Below, in pieces: positions 11,776 to 22,158 of a stretch of 64,000 nucleotides of DNA. Source of the DNA: Avena insularis (taxonomy: Eukaryota > Streptophyta > Magnoliopsida > Poales > Poaceae); contig CM042694.1 of the NCBI GenBank assembly GCA_023614405.1, positions 129,523,711 to 129,587,710 on the forward strand, read 5' to 3'. Under the pieces are notes generated by a model that saw only the letters and a list, made by a program, of their open reading frames with translations, was not told the origin of the DNA and did no database searches. The position numbers and the translations under genes were made by a program. The number at the start of each line of letters is the position of its first letter. Within the stretch, counting starts at the first letter, position 1.

Positions 11776-13259
11776 AATTCTCAACCCAACATGATCATGA
11801 GCCGCATTGAGCAAAACTCACAGCTGATTCGTAATCTCACCTTCGAGATTGAGGACTTGGGGAAACTTATCAGAGAGCTCATCGAGAGGATACCACCACC
11901 ACCGAAGGAGTAATTCGTCATCAGGTTTGGCATCCCCTTGGTTTGTTCCAAGCTTGGGGGAGTGCCGCGGTATCACATCACTATCTTCTATCTTTTTACC
12001 TTATTAGTAGAGTCATATCATGAATAGAGGAGTTATTATGTAGTATGGTTTGCATTATGGAAGTGTCCCCTCTCTCGTTAGATATGTATCCCTTGGTGTG
12101 AGTTGCCGTTATGAAATAATAATGAGAAGTTCTATCATTCACTCTTTTGCATAGCTTATATTAGTTTTCAATTCGTGGTTATATGATTGATCTTGTTGTT
12201 AGTATTGGTATCACTTTGGGATCATTGAGTTAATTTAGTTGGTTTTGGCAAACCTGGCTCGGTCAGTAGCAACACTATTTTTGAGAGTTGAATGAAAAAG
12301 ATAAAAGTACTCTAAAGAAATATAATTTCATCATCTTTCTTTCTTGATTTGCTCATAAGTCTAGTATTCTCTAGTTAAGATCTTTTGTGCTTCCAAGGAA
12401 GATTGCATGTTTGTTTTTATCACTTGTATGTTTGGTTGTTTCCTTCAACTCTTATATTTGCTACCCAGCCTTGCTAGCCAAAAACCTGTACTGAGAGGGT
12501 ATTCTTATCGTCCATCCACCTCCTTAAACCCAAAACCTTTGCCATTTGTGTCCATCATACCTACCTAGTAGCATTATTGCTATTCCAAGTAAATTCTTGT
12601 TTTGTCTACCTTCCAAATTAAACTTGTTATGTGAAAATTAGTGATTAAAGCTCTCACGAACTTGATGGCACACTTTACTTTCTTGCACTTAATGAACTTG
12701 AACCATTGTGCTCACCTATGTTGCGTATATGCTTGCGCTTTGTAAGTTGTGAATTAGCAGAACCATGCTGTCATGGGGAACGCTTTCAACATTGCACTAG
12801 TACTTTGTACCAAGTTGATATTATGTTCTTTTGTCTATGGATGTCGTCGGTGTGAAATGAAAGGGGAGCTTGTAAGTCCATGGAGTTATGCATATGTGTT
12901 ATAGAAACGCCTGGGCCGCTGGTCTAATCCATGCTGACATGTTGGAAACCTGCAGCGTAACCATAACGAGTATCTATGAAGCATTCTTCTTATAAAAAAA
13001 GGAGATAGATATTGAGAAAAAGAGAAAAGAAAAAAAAGAGACATTATGAAAAGAAGAAAGAGAGAAAAAAGCACCATATTCCCATGGTAAATAAGAAGAT
13101 TGCTGAGATACTTGTTGTCTGCTTGCCTTGTCATTTTGATATGGGGATTCTTCCGTATCATCGGGCAAGGGGTACCCCGTTGGCGGTTCTCTATGATACA
13201 CATCTGCTTACAATGACAAGAACTTACCAGTGACTAAACTTGAGTAGCATGAGGAGCGG
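11776..13259 (+). other. Element A internal non-coding region shared with element B
   Basis: No sustained ORF. From about 11940 (an internal AAGCTTGGGGGAGT-like motif resembling the PPT) to 13259 the sequence corresponds in reverse orientation to 34150-35560 of element B. It includes a purine-rich stretch at about 12998-13074 that appears as a pyrimidine-rich tract at about 34340-34440 on the plus strand of B. The B copy shows the uninterrupted sequence across the A2 insertion point. Confidence 0.7.
13255..13259. repeat. Left target-site duplication of A2 (AGCGG)
   Basis: AGCGG is repeated at 29078-29082. Element B shows the empty site (single AGCGG flanked by the same sequences, reverse strand near 34150-34160). 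Confidence 0.93.
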
Positions 13260-14691
13260 TGTAGCATCCCATCTGTCTAACATCTGTAATGCTACATGGT
13301 CTAATAATAAAATGCTACTTCCTACATATAATTGTTGCATCATAATTATATCATGCTCATGTCATCATGCCACATTGCATTTGAGCATCATATACAACTC
13401 TTTTCATTTGGTTTTTGTCTCATATGCATTTATCAATTGTATTTGGTTCTTAATAAAATGTATTTGCTTCTTGATGAATTGCTCATGCCCAAGTTGAGTT
13501 GGGGGCATCTCTCTTTTAACTCCACCACCTTTCTTTGTCACCACCTTAACTTTTCCACCACCCCTTTATTCCACCATCCCACTATATGTGATCCTTGCAA
13601 TTTATTTGGTTTTACCTCTAGCTCATGTGGGTTGGGATGGATCCACTTATAATTCCACATGCTCCCATATATGCATCATGTTGTTTTCACATTATTGATA
13701 TGTGGAGAGCCACATGGCCACCTTTGCATGCTATGTGAGTGGAGTGCCTTGTCAAGCTCCCATATGGTTTAAATTTGAATATAAGCTAATGGAGGAATAC
13801 AATTGTGGTCCATGTTGGCTAGTGGCACATACACACAAGCTTGGCCACCTTATATTCATGCATGATCTTGTATTTAGTCCATGTGGTAAACAAGCTTTCC
13901 TTTCCTTTTGTTGGGCCATATTCAAATTCTTGAAACCTTGCTTATATAAATGCCATGAGTTATTCTAGTGGTTTTCACTACTAGAGAATGCATTTACTAT
14001 TTATGCATGGGCCATGCAAGATCATCATACACTCTCTTTTTTTTTGGCCATTTTCTTGGATTTTTGAGTGGAGCATGGTTCTTTTAGAATCAATTCAAGT
14101 TGGCTCAATTTTGTTTGAACTCCACCATCCTAGGGCATCTACTCCTTGTTTTGGTTTTGTTAAGCCTTATGGCATGCATGCACCACATGGAGTATATGTC
14201 TTCCCACTTCACCTAAATCCTTTCTCTCTTATCCCATGTAAGTTAATCACCTCCTCCACCTTTTCTATCTCTTGTCCTTTGGATAGATGGATTTGTTTTT
14301 GGTTGGGGCATACTCATTTGAAACTATTCAAATACAAATCCTAAATTCTATCTAACCTACCTAGCTCAAACCCTACACCCTACACATCTCTAAACCCTAG
14401 CTACACTCACCTCACCATTCCCCTCTCCCAAACCGAGGCCACACCTGGTGTTTTGGCTCGGCCCAACCCTGACCTAGCCATCTAGCCCGAGCCACCCCCT
14501 CTTGCTCGACACCAACCCCTCTTGCTAGCCAGCCGAACCCCATCCCCCTCTTCCTTTTTATCTCTTCCCTCACTACCAAGCAAGCCCCACCCGAGCCACC
14601 TCCTGCCGCCCCCAGCCCTGGCCTCCACAGCCTCCTGGCCTCCCGAGCCTCGCAGCACGGGTGAGAGAGGGAGAAGAGAAAGGTGGCCACC
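13260..14691 (+). repeat. A2 left segment
   Basis: 1432 bp up to the insertion of A3. Open frames near 13240-14340 and 14412-14731 show no domain and are treated as chance ORFs in LTR DNA. The GC content rises toward the A3 junction. Confidence 0.65.
14687..14691. repeat. Left target-site duplication of A3 (CCACC)
   Basis: It matches 25874-25878 on the other side of A3. Confidence 0.93.
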
Positions 14692-15468
14692 TGTCGTGGT
14701 GGTGTCACGGCAGATGCCATGGATAGGCTAAAGGTGGAGACTAATATGCGCTAGGGGAATCCAGGGAGGGATAGTAGAGTGATTCTCTACACAGAAGTTT
14801 GTATTGCGATATCCACAAGATTACAAGTGCTCCTTGAGCTGTGTTGGCAAGAGGAGGAAGAAGGTGCTCTCTTACTCTAGCCTACTATCTTGCCCAAGAA
14901 CCCTAGATCAACTAGTGCTCAACCAACTAGATTTCTGCCAACCCCCTCTACCAGAACCCTAACCCCCCTTATATAGAGGTGGTTCGGTCCTGGCCTAGGG
15001 CATACGTGGAGGCATATTCCTAAGAATATGCCCCCTCCCAAAGTAGTAACCCGACAGGGGTGCTTTCCCCTCGCGTCACACTTTCTTTAGCGACGTAAGC
15101 CGACGTGAGCGTCGTCATGCTTGTCGGGCACGATCCGGTGGTCCTGCCCTTGCTTTATTCGCTCATCCAGTAGGTACCGGACCTTCTTTTTTGACCAGAG
15201 AGATTCCTTCCTTCTCCTAGAAGCTAAGCGAGGATCCGGATCACAGTAGATCCGGCCACACCTGTTCCTGCATATAAGTCAGATACGCATTTCCGACTTA
15301 CTCCTTAAGTCGGACGAGACAACGTTAGGCGACCCCCCGGTCCGGGTTACTCCATGATCCGGCCTGCCTTGAGGTGACTCGGCCAGCATCCGCTTTGACC
15401 TTGCCGACCCTCGTCTAATTCGGCCCTTATACCCCGGAGTGACCCTACCTGGGGGTATCCCCCCAACA
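14692..15468 (-). repeat. 3' LTR of A3
   Basis: A 777-bp LTR with TGTCGTGG at the left and CCCCAACA at the right on the plus strand. A minus-strand TATA-like box (CTATATAAGG) lies at about 14970-14979. It differs from the other copy at about 12-14 positions (about 1.7%). Confidence 0.95.
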
Positions 15469-15483
15469 TTAGTCCCCGAAGCT
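15469..15483 (-). other. Polypurine tract of A3 (minus strand)
   Basis: On the minus strand this reads GCTTCGGGGACTAA beside the LTR, a purine-rich tract in the correct place for plus-strand priming. Confidence 0.65.
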
Positions 15484-16214
15484 GGTGCGGTCTTGGCTGC
15501 CTTGGCCGCTAAGGCCACATCAGGTTCATTTATGTCTGAGCCTCAGTCGTTTAATTCCGTGCTAGCTCCTTATCTCGGATTACATGGATTTACGTTCCCT
15601 TCGCACGTTGCAAGTTTTCACTTGCCGGCCGGGTCACCACCTTGGCTCGGATCCCATGGTTATCATGGCTCGATCCGGGCCCCGTTTCCTTCTCTCATAC
15701 GCCAACCCATGTGGAGGCTAATCATTACCTTGTCTTATTTTAAGGGCCTGCACAGTAACCGCCGCAGTAATTGTCAGTTTTACTGTACGCGGGTTGCGTC
15801 ATGCCTGTATCCTCGTTTACGGCAACAGCACGTCGCGTCATGGGATCTCGTCTACTCAGTGGCCCCCTGTGTGGCTCTTCAGTGATTGGCTGATGCAAGC
15901 AATACACGGCCACATCGTGTGGCTCGTGCGCACAACGTGATCCCACTCACCCATCTCTAGGACAGTTAAATAGGGGAGGGGCGCGTTCCTTAGCATTTTT
16001 CACCTTTGTGCCCCTCTGCTCGTTCCCCTTCTTCTCCTTCGTCTTCTTCGCGACCGCGCTGCCGCCAGTGCCCGTTGCAGCAGCGCCGCCGCCATACCTT
16101 CTCCGTGCCTCCGCACCGCAGCCACCGCTGCGCAACTGCTTAGCCACATGTCCTCGTCAATCTAGACCACAGACCCCCGCCGCCACTAGCTCCAGCGAGG
16201 ACAGCGGATACGAG
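15484..16214. other. A3 spacer between PPT and antisense gene
   Basis: About 730 bp, GC-rich toward 16000-16200, with no clear protein. It would hold the promoter and 5' UTR of the plus-strand antisense gene. A TTAAATA stretch at 15965-15971 is a weak TATA candidate about 245 bp before the first in-frame ATG. The frame is open from 16008, but the codons before 16215 have no ATG. Confidence 0.4.
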
Positions 16215-17156
16215 ATGACTGAGGAAGAGCTCGTCGTCGATGAGCAGGAGATGGAGGAGGACGCCGGCGCGGCGGACCGCGGCGCGTGGGCCAGTTCGTG
16301 GGTCTGCCAAGACGACATCGACTGGCTCTACCGGACCAGGCGTATTCCTGCCGGCATCGCCGCTCGTCTCCCCTCCTCGAAATTGGCCCCCTCACCCAAT
16401 CCGGGTGAGTTTGTTGTTTTCCTATCCCATTTCCAACGGGGATTTGGTCTTCCGATGAGCGATTTCTTCCGGGACTGGGTCCGGACCTATCACTTGCAAC
16501 CACATCATCTCCCGGCGAACGCCATCACCTCTCTGTCTGCCTTTGTCTCTACGATCGAAGGTTATACCGGACTATGGCCCACGAAGGAGCTGTGGATCCG
16601 GTTCTTCGGTCTCCGTCGCAATGTCGTCCCCAACATCCACGTTGAGTCGGAGGACAAGCAGCTCACCCAGTTCGGAGCTGCCTCCATCTCGCGCCGGAGA
16701 TTTTCAATCTTTCCTCGGGTCACCGGGCTTGACTCCTGCAAAGGATGGGCCCGGACCTTCTTCTACGTCCGGAATGAGGGTACCGAAGACTTGATTCGGT
16801 TGCTGCCCTACGCTCCGGGTCCCCCTGACATGGATTTCTGGGAGGAGGTCGCCAAGAAACCTACAGCTCTGGCCAATCAAGTCAACAAAAGATTCGTGGA
16901 GCTGAAGAAGCTCGGATTGCGCAACGAGGACGCTATGATCATGTTCGTGTGCAACCGAATCTCTTCCCTCCAGAGGCGCACCCACAAGTTGTGCCACATG
17001 AGCTTCGGTCGTGACCCCAACCGAACCTCCTCCTTCGAATTGAGCAACACAGAGATCTTCCGCCGGGTCAAGGCTCTGTTCACCACTCACAAAGATTTCT
17101 CCACCGAATGGACGTGGGGAATCGAACATTACTGCCGTGACAGGCTCCCTCCATGA
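16215..17156 (+). CDS. A3 antisense gene, exon 1: PF04195-like 'putative gypsy type transposon' domain
   Basis: The first in-frame ATG at 16215 (MTEEEL) opens 313 codons to TGA at 17154-17156; the frame is open from 16008 without an ATG. After an acidic N-terminus (EEELVVDEQEMEED) comes a domain with the order FVVFLSHFQRGFGLPMSDF, HHLPANAITSLSAFV, TGLWPTKELWIRFFGL, then a Trp/Phe-rich segment and LPYAPGPPDMDFWEEV. This pattern is what I know from the PF04195 family, an extra protein of grass Tat Gypsy elements encoded opposite to pol. Its biochemical role is unknown. The stop lies just before a good 5' splice site (AAG/GTAAAC at 17168), and the frame shifted by one base continues to that site, so a small indel probably created the stop. 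Confidence 0.72.
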   Translation: MTEEELVVDEQEMEEDAGAADRGAWASSWVCQDDIDWLYRTRRIPAGIAARLPSSKLAPSPNPGEFVVFLSHFQRGFGLPMSDFFRDWVRTYHLQPHHLPANAITSLSAFVSTIEGYTGLWPTKELWIRFFGLRRNVVPNIHVESEDKQLTQFGAASISRRRFSIFPRVTGLDSCKGWARTFFYVRNEGTEDLIRLLPYAPGPPDMDFWEEVAKKPTALANQVNKRFVELKKLGLRNEDAMIMFVCNRISSLQRRTHKLCHMSFGRDPNRTSSFELSNTEIFRRVKALFTTHKDFSTEWTWGIEHYCRDRLPP

Positions 17157-17167
17157 TAAGCTTCAAG

Positions 17168-17241
17168 GTAAACTTATTTCGGATCAATTATGTGTCGGTT
17201 TTTGTCATATTTCTGACTCTGCTCTTTGTGCTTTTTCTCAG
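17168..17241 (+). other. A3 antisense gene, intron 1 (predicted)
   Basis: Donor CAAG/GTAAAC at 17168; acceptor TTTTTCTCAG ending 17241, with an alternative AG at 17252-17253. It is T-rich and about 74-86 bp long, typical of a plant intron. Confidence 0.6.
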
Positions 17242-17708
17242 CTATTTCTCCAGCAAACTCTTGAGGATGGCATGGATCCGACCCTTAAGTGGGCGCCGGA
17301 CCGAGAGATCCCGGATGAGGAGGAGCCGGACCAGGAGATGTTCCTCCCTATGACCGACGCCACCAAACGTCCCAGCGGTAAATTCTCTTCTCTTAGAGAT
17401 TGGCCCGATGATGAGGATGACTCGGATATCGATGTGATTGAACCCGTTGAGGCTGTCCCTCTTTATTTTGCCTTTCTGGCATCAGCTAACCCCGGTGGGC
17501 ATATCCATGAGGATCCTCCACTTGCCACGGGCGAGCCGGTTCCGGTGGCGTCGAAGAAGAAGCACGGATCCGCGTCAAGTTCTTCCTCTGAACCTTCTCA
17601 GCCCACCAAAAGGCAAAAGAAGGCCGGAGACAAGACTGCCTCCAAGCGGGCAGGCAAAGCCCCGGCACGGAGGGCCCGGAAACCCAAGGAGGCCGAGACC
17701 TCGGATGC
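17242..17708 (+). CDS. A3 antisense gene, exon 2: acidic then Lys/Arg-rich linker
   Basis: An open frame runs from the predicted acceptor to the donor GC/GTAAGT at 17709. It encodes a Glu/Asp-rich part (EDDSDIDVIEPVE) followed by a Ser-rich and then strongly basic tail (KRQKKAGDKTASKR, PARRARKPK). The basic tail could be a nuclear localisation signal. No enzyme motif is visible. It continues the exon 1 protein if the small frameshift before 17156 is ignored. Confidence 0.6.
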
Positions 17709-17786
17709 GTAAGTCATTTTTCACTGCACAACATACTTCTCCCTGCATCGGGGTAATTTTACTCCTGACATCACTTTCTTTTGCAG
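17709..17786 (+). other. A3 antisense gene, intron 2 (predicted)
   Basis: A 78-bp segment with donor GC/GTAAGT and acceptor CTTTTGCAG/G. It is T-rich, has classical GT-AG ends, and joins two open frames. Confidence 0.75.
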
Positions 17787-18597
17787 GCCACCTGTGGAGG
17801 TCCCTCAGAGCGGATCGAGCATCTCTTCTCCCCTTCGGTCCGGTCCTTCCCCTCCTCGTGACAATGAGTCACGCCCACTGAGCCCTATTCCGGAGGGCTC
17901 TGCGGCTGCTCCGGTTTCCGCAGTACCTCATCAAGAGGAACGCGACCTTGGATCGGGAGGGGTCGGTCCGGCCGAGGCAACGGCGTCCGCCACTTTAGCA
18001 TTGCCGCAACCAGCAACCAGCGAGTCTACCGCAACCCCAGCACCAGCAGCTCCAGCACCAGCTTCTGAACCAGCAACTGTCCCGGTAGCCAGGAAACCCA
18101 CAGTAGTTCCAGTACCAAGTTCCTCTGCCTCTTCCGAGTCATCTCAGCCCCGACGAGGATCCATTCCAGCAACTTCCAAAGGGAAATCCATCGTGGTTAC
18201 TTCTTCCCAGCAGGCTAAAGGCAAGAAAGCTCCGGATGGTGCCAAGTCTACATCCGTCGAGGCCGGGCAGCGAACCTTGTCGTCAATGCTTCCGAAGAAA
18301 TCACCAGCAGCGACGGATCTTCCTGCCGAGCCAACCGATGCGCAGCAGATGGTTCTTCACACCAGCCCAGCTCTTGCCCTGATTGAAAGGAAGGAAGCTC
18401 ATGCAAAGGGCTTGGTGGCACCCCACATGCCCACTGGCGAATGGTACCGTCGGAGCCTTATCGAGTTCGTCATGAACTGGAATAAGGCGGAGTTCGTCTA
18501 CAACGACGATCTCCCGGAAAAGTTCGGCCCCGCAGAATTTTCTGCCCAGATGAACACTGCCGCGAAGGCAATTAACCTCGCGGGGCGAATGATGGAG
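17787..18597 (+). CDS. A3 antisense gene, exon 3: low-complexity Pro/Ala/Ser region
   Basis: About 270 codons remain open from the acceptor to a donor at 18598 (GGAG/GTATGT). The first two thirds are Pro/Ala/Ser-rich low complexity. The last third is ordered (ALIERKEAHAKGLVAPHMPTG, then a Trp/Asn/Phe-containing stretch, and AAKAINLAGRMMEV). The following exon continues the expected helix-rich part. No enzymatic motif is visible. Confidence 0.65.
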
Positions 18598-19212
18598 GTA
18601 TGTCGTTTCTCCTTTACATGCTGTAGATAATAACCATTAGTCCCCGAGCCTCCGGTGGAGTAGCTCGTTACTCGGCCGGATGCTCCTTAGAAAACTAACA
18701 TAGCTGCATGTAAACTTCAAATATGCACACACCTAGAGCCAGGTTAAGTTCCACTTGGCCCGGATCTTGCACACTTCGAATATGCACACACCTAGAGCCG
18801 GGTTAAGTTCCACTTGGCCCGGATCTTGTACACTTCGAATATGCACACACCTAGAGCGGGTTAAGTTCCACTTGGCACGGATCTTGTACACTCGAATATG
18901 CACACACCTAGAGCGGGTTAAGTTCCACTTGGCCCGGATCTTGTACACTCGAATATGCACACACCTAGAGCGGGTTAAGTTCCACTTGCCGGATCTTGTA
19001 CACTCGAATATGCACACACCTAGAGCCGGGTTAAGTTCCACTTGGCGGATCTTGTACACGAATATGCACACACCTAGAGGGTTAAGTTCCACTTTGCCCG
19101 GATCTTGTACACTCGAATATGCACACACCTAGAGCGGGTTAAGTTCCACTTGGCCCGGATCTTGTACACTCGAATATTCATCAAGTTAATTTCACATACG
19201 TGCTCCTTTTAG
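18598..19212 (+). other. A3 antisense gene, intron 3 (predicted), containing a tandem array
   Basis: Donor GGAG/GTATGT at 18598; the candidate acceptor TCCTTTTAG ends at 19212. The intron is about 615 bp, much longer than introns 1 and 2, because about 460 bp of it is a tandem repeat array. The coding potential recorded in this stretch on both strands is only the repeat read through. Confidence 0.55.
18721..19178 (+). repeat. Tandem repeat array, eight copies of a ~54-60 bp unit
   Basis: Each unit contains ATGCACACACCTAGAG, GGGTTAAGTTCCACTTGG and CGGATCTTGTACACTCGAAT. Copies start near 18721, 18780, 18839, 18897, 18954, 19009, 19063 and 19118, head to tail without spacers. Later units are shorter through small deletions around the GCCCGG and CTTCGA parts. 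The array lies inside the predicted third intron of the antisense gene. Confidence 0.95.
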
Positions 19213-19434
19213 GTAACTACCAATCGCCGGGCGCCAATTTCAACGCATGCTTGATACTCACAAGATCCTCGTTGAAACATGTTGCACTTGGCGCGAGCAT
19301 GAAAAGAGGGTAATTTTCTCCCTCGGCACTTCTCCGTTTTCTTCACTTGTTTTCACGGACTGGTCTCCTCATTCGGTTTTTGCGGTGGGGTGGAGGCTAA
19401 GAACAAGATTATGGAAGAATTTGGAGGAAATCCG
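19213..19434 (+). pseudogene. A3 antisense gene, exons 4-5 (eroded)
   Basis: In one frame 19214-19250 gives NYQSPGANFNACL. A neighbouring frame (19247 onward) gives a TCCTWREHEKR-like segment, then MEAKNKIMEEFGGNP appears at 19390-19434. Donor-like sites lie near 19308 and at 19435 (CCG/GTATGT). The frame changes show small indels or a further short intron. The residues have the same order as in other Tat antisense proteins I recall, but exact splice sites are uncertain. Confidence 0.45.
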
Positions 19435-19535
19435 GTATGTCCTCTTTTGCCGACCTTGTTGTGTTTTCCATTTCTTCTTCTCCTTGGCTCGGCAAACATT
19501 CACTCCTCGGCTTTGCCGAGTCAACGCACTATTTC

Positions 19536-19900
19536 AGCATCGCTGAGGATAGTGTGCCGTACTGATATGATGCTGCATTTTCTCGAACAAGCGGGACAAC
19601 ATCAAGCTGGTGAAGAAGAAAATGATGAGCTTGCCCTCCTCCGGACCAAGGACGACGAGATAGCCAAGCTCAAGGCCGAGATGGAGAAGATGAAGGCCCA
19701 ACACAAAACCGAGCTCCAAAAAGTTGGCCAGAACTTCACCGAAGAGCGTGAGTGCCTTACTCTCCAAATCTCCAAGGACCAGGACCTGCTTAAAGAATCC
19801 GAGTTCCAGCTTGGGTCGGCGCTCCTGAGCTTGAACAACTTCACCAGAGACGCGACAACTGCATCAAGGAGTTGACCCGGATCCACCGCCACATCTCACG
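19536..19900 (+). pseudogene. A3 antisense gene, coiled-coil exon
   Basis: An acceptor-like TATTTCAG ends near 19535. The frame encodes MMLHFLEQAGQHQAGEEEND followed by heptad-rich sequence (ELALLRTKDDEIAKLKAEMEK, MKAQHKTELQKVGQNFTEE) consistent with a long coiled coil, so the protein may self-associate. The frame closes at 19875, but the neighbouring frame continues as KELTRIHRH to a donor (ACGTAAGT near 19899), again suggesting a single small indel. Confidence 0.6.
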
Positions 19901-19984
19901 TAAGTTTCTTTCCCTTATCCGACATAGTTTTCCGGGTTAGCCCATATATGTTTGCTTCAGCATCTTATTTTTCCTTGTTTCCAG

Positions 19985-20606
19985 ATCACTTTCCCGAGGG
20001 TACTCCCATCGCCAGTGCTGCTGTTGCCAAATTCCGTGGAGAAAGGGGTACTCCCGTCGCTCCTGATGGTGAGAGCATCCCCTTAGACATGGAGGACCTA
20101 TTGGTCAGCGTGTCAGCTCGCATGGAAACCATCAAGAACTATGGGAAAGATCTCCTCGACGTTGCGGTCCGAATCTACAACACCTTTTGGCCAAGCGAGA
20201 GCGCTCCGGAGCGGATCACACTCCTTGCCGAAAAGCTGTTGGAAGTTGAGACTCAGCTTGACCTCTAGAGGGAATCCGCCGGGCGTGCCGCAGCAGATAC
20301 CCTCCTTCACCATATTCTTACATGGTACGAGAAGATCGACCTAAGCCTCCTCACACATCGGCACACTGGATCCAAATGGACCGATGATCCGGAGTGGGTA
20401 GCTCGGCGCCAGGCTTGCGCCTACAGCCTCGTCGAATATTCTCCAATCCATGACTGGGTTGAGGGGCCGAGCTTTCGAGTCCCGGGGCGAGAGCACGGAG
20501 AACGTGGAGGATGGGTCGGGTGAGGATGGATAAGATGCTGCTTCAGATATTGAAGACAGTGATGACGACGCCGAACTTCCTCCTCCTGCCGCTCCTTAGT
20601 TGAAAA
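19985..20606 (+). pseudogene. A3 antisense gene, C-terminal exon with in-frame stops
   Basis: Acceptor TTGTTTCCAG ends at 19984. The frame reads DHFPEGTPIASAAVAKFRGE and continues to a TAG at 20266-20268. The same frame goes on with a plausible Trp/His-containing C-terminal region to about 20520, where further stops occur. The protein end is helical and acidic (a DEDD-like stretch near 20555-20580). The stops mark this as a pseudogene in its present state. Confidence 0.55.
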
Positions 20607-21209
20607 AACTTGAAAATTTATCAGATCCCCGGTATGCCGGGTGCAATTGTATGTTGGATATGTAATATTTTGCTACTATGTTTTTATGCCGGATTAACTT
20701 GGGCGTAGTCCCCGAGTTTCATTTTCTTGTTCGTCCAATTCCTTGGCTCGGTTCGTGTCTACCTTGATTCGGTTTTACGACTTACGAATCCGAGCTTCAA
20801 AAATTGTCTTAACAATACTTAGAAACCTTGAGGCTTGGCTCAAAATAATTCAGCATAATAACTTGAAAATAAATACAGGGTTAGTCCAAAAAAGCAAACG
20901 TTAGCTCGAATAAATTCGTTTCCTTAGCCGTTTTTCATGTGCTACGCAATTCCAAACTTGTTCCCTTGCTTGCCATGAAGCCAATTCTTGTTGGACAGCA
21001 GCAAGTCGAAGGGTTGGGTTTTTGGTGCTCACACATTACTAATCTGGATTAAGTAAAACGACTCATTCCAGCTACCGCATAAGAAATTATGACAAACATT
21101 ATTAAGGCAGTCCCCGAGTTACTGCTCGAGGGGCTGCTATTTTATTGATAAGCTCATTGCCGACATACATACCGACATACGAGACGACTCGGATACATAC
21201 ACTTCTTAG
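20607..21209. other. A3 non-coding interval between antisense gene and pol
   Basis: About 600 bp, AT-richer than its neighbours, with no supported ORF. It lies between the 3' ends of the two convergent genes, so it would contain both polyadenylation regions. A short AGTCCCCGAG-like motif recurs here and near the PPT. Confidence 0.5.
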
Positions 21210-21446
21210 CTAAGTGTAGAAGGGACGAAGTAGTGCTACATTCCACGGTCGCTTGGACTCCTCTCCGGACCTGTCCGCCTTGTTCTTTTCCTGTGGCTTT
21301 GCATCTATGAGATAGTAAGAATCATTGTGCAATGCTTTTCTCACAATGAACGGCCCTTCCCATGGGAGGGACAATTTATGCATGCCAGTAGTACGTTGTA
21401 CCAACCGGAGCACCAGATCGCCTTCCCGGAAGACTCGGGGGCACAC
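21210..21446 (-). pseudogene. A3 pol, integrase C-terminal domain
   Basis: A 78-codon minus-strand frame begins with a FREGDLVL segment and continues with KLSLPWEGPFIV and a YYLID-like stretch, ending WNVALLRPFY. This is the DNA-binding C-terminal fold of Gypsy integrases, without a chromodomain, as expected for Tat elements. It is in a different frame from the integrase core upstream, so the polyprotein is broken. Confidence 0.75.
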
Positions 21447-22158
21447 TTTCCGGCTATGATAGCGTCGGAGGTTTTGCTGATATATGGCGGATCTGGGCGG
21501 ATGCAGTTCTCTCGCTTCTTCAGATCAACATCATTTTGCGGGCTTCTTGCACTTGGCTTCGTGTATTGGGTGACCCTAGGCGAATCATGCTCTATGTCGT
21601 GGTAATACAACTTCTGCCCCATATACCGGAAAGAATGGCGTATAGCTTTGTTGATCGATTCGAGTTGTTCTTAAGCTCCACGATCTTTGGTAGTTCTTCT
21701 ATCTAGCACCCCGCTGATCTTTGCAGCGGCTCAATGAGCCGGGGTTTTATCCCGGATAATACTAATCCATTGGATCTTTCCACTTGTCCGTTTGATGTGG
21801 GGTGGGCTACCGAGGCTACGTCAAGTCGGATCTTCTTATCCTGGCAGAAGCGCGCAAATGCTCCTTCCGCAAAATTTGTTCCATTATCAGTTATAATACT
21901 GTGTGGATAACCGTATCTCAAGATGATGTCTTTGAGAAAAGTCACGGCCGTAGCTCCATCACATTTTCTTATAGGTTTCACTTCAATCCATTTTGTGAAC
22001 TTGTCCACCATGACCAAAATATGTGTCATGTTTCCTCTACATGAGTTTGAACGGGCCAACCATATCCAAGCACCATACAACAAATGGCCACGTAATCGGT
22101 ATGGTCTTGAGTTCCGACATAGGCATATGTGTCTTGGTGGCATACCTCTGACAACCAT
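21447..22158 (-). pseudogene. A3 pol, integrase catalytic core
   Basis: The minus strand encodes VMVDKFTKWIE, then SIITDNGTNF and a SNGQVERSN segment, which carry the DDE-type catalytic positions of retroviral-like integrases. The frame differs from both the RNase H/zinc-binding part (upstream) and the C-terminal domain (downstream). The region 21447-21702 is decayed linking sequence. Confidence 0.8.

Noticed and set aside
15279..15518. 79-codon ORF in A3 LTR, repeated at 25708-25902
   Set aside because: It lies within the LTR and recurs only because the LTR is duplicated.
18733..19132. Two long repetitive open frames on opposite strands with a VELNP/GVCIF-type pattern
   Set aside because: They are the ~57-bp tandem array read in two frames; units are not multiples of three and the frame survives only through indels.
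18721..19178. CRISPR-like array
   Set aside because: Units are contiguous with no unique spacers, the context is a plant retrotransposon, and unit length is too long for a CRISPR repeat.
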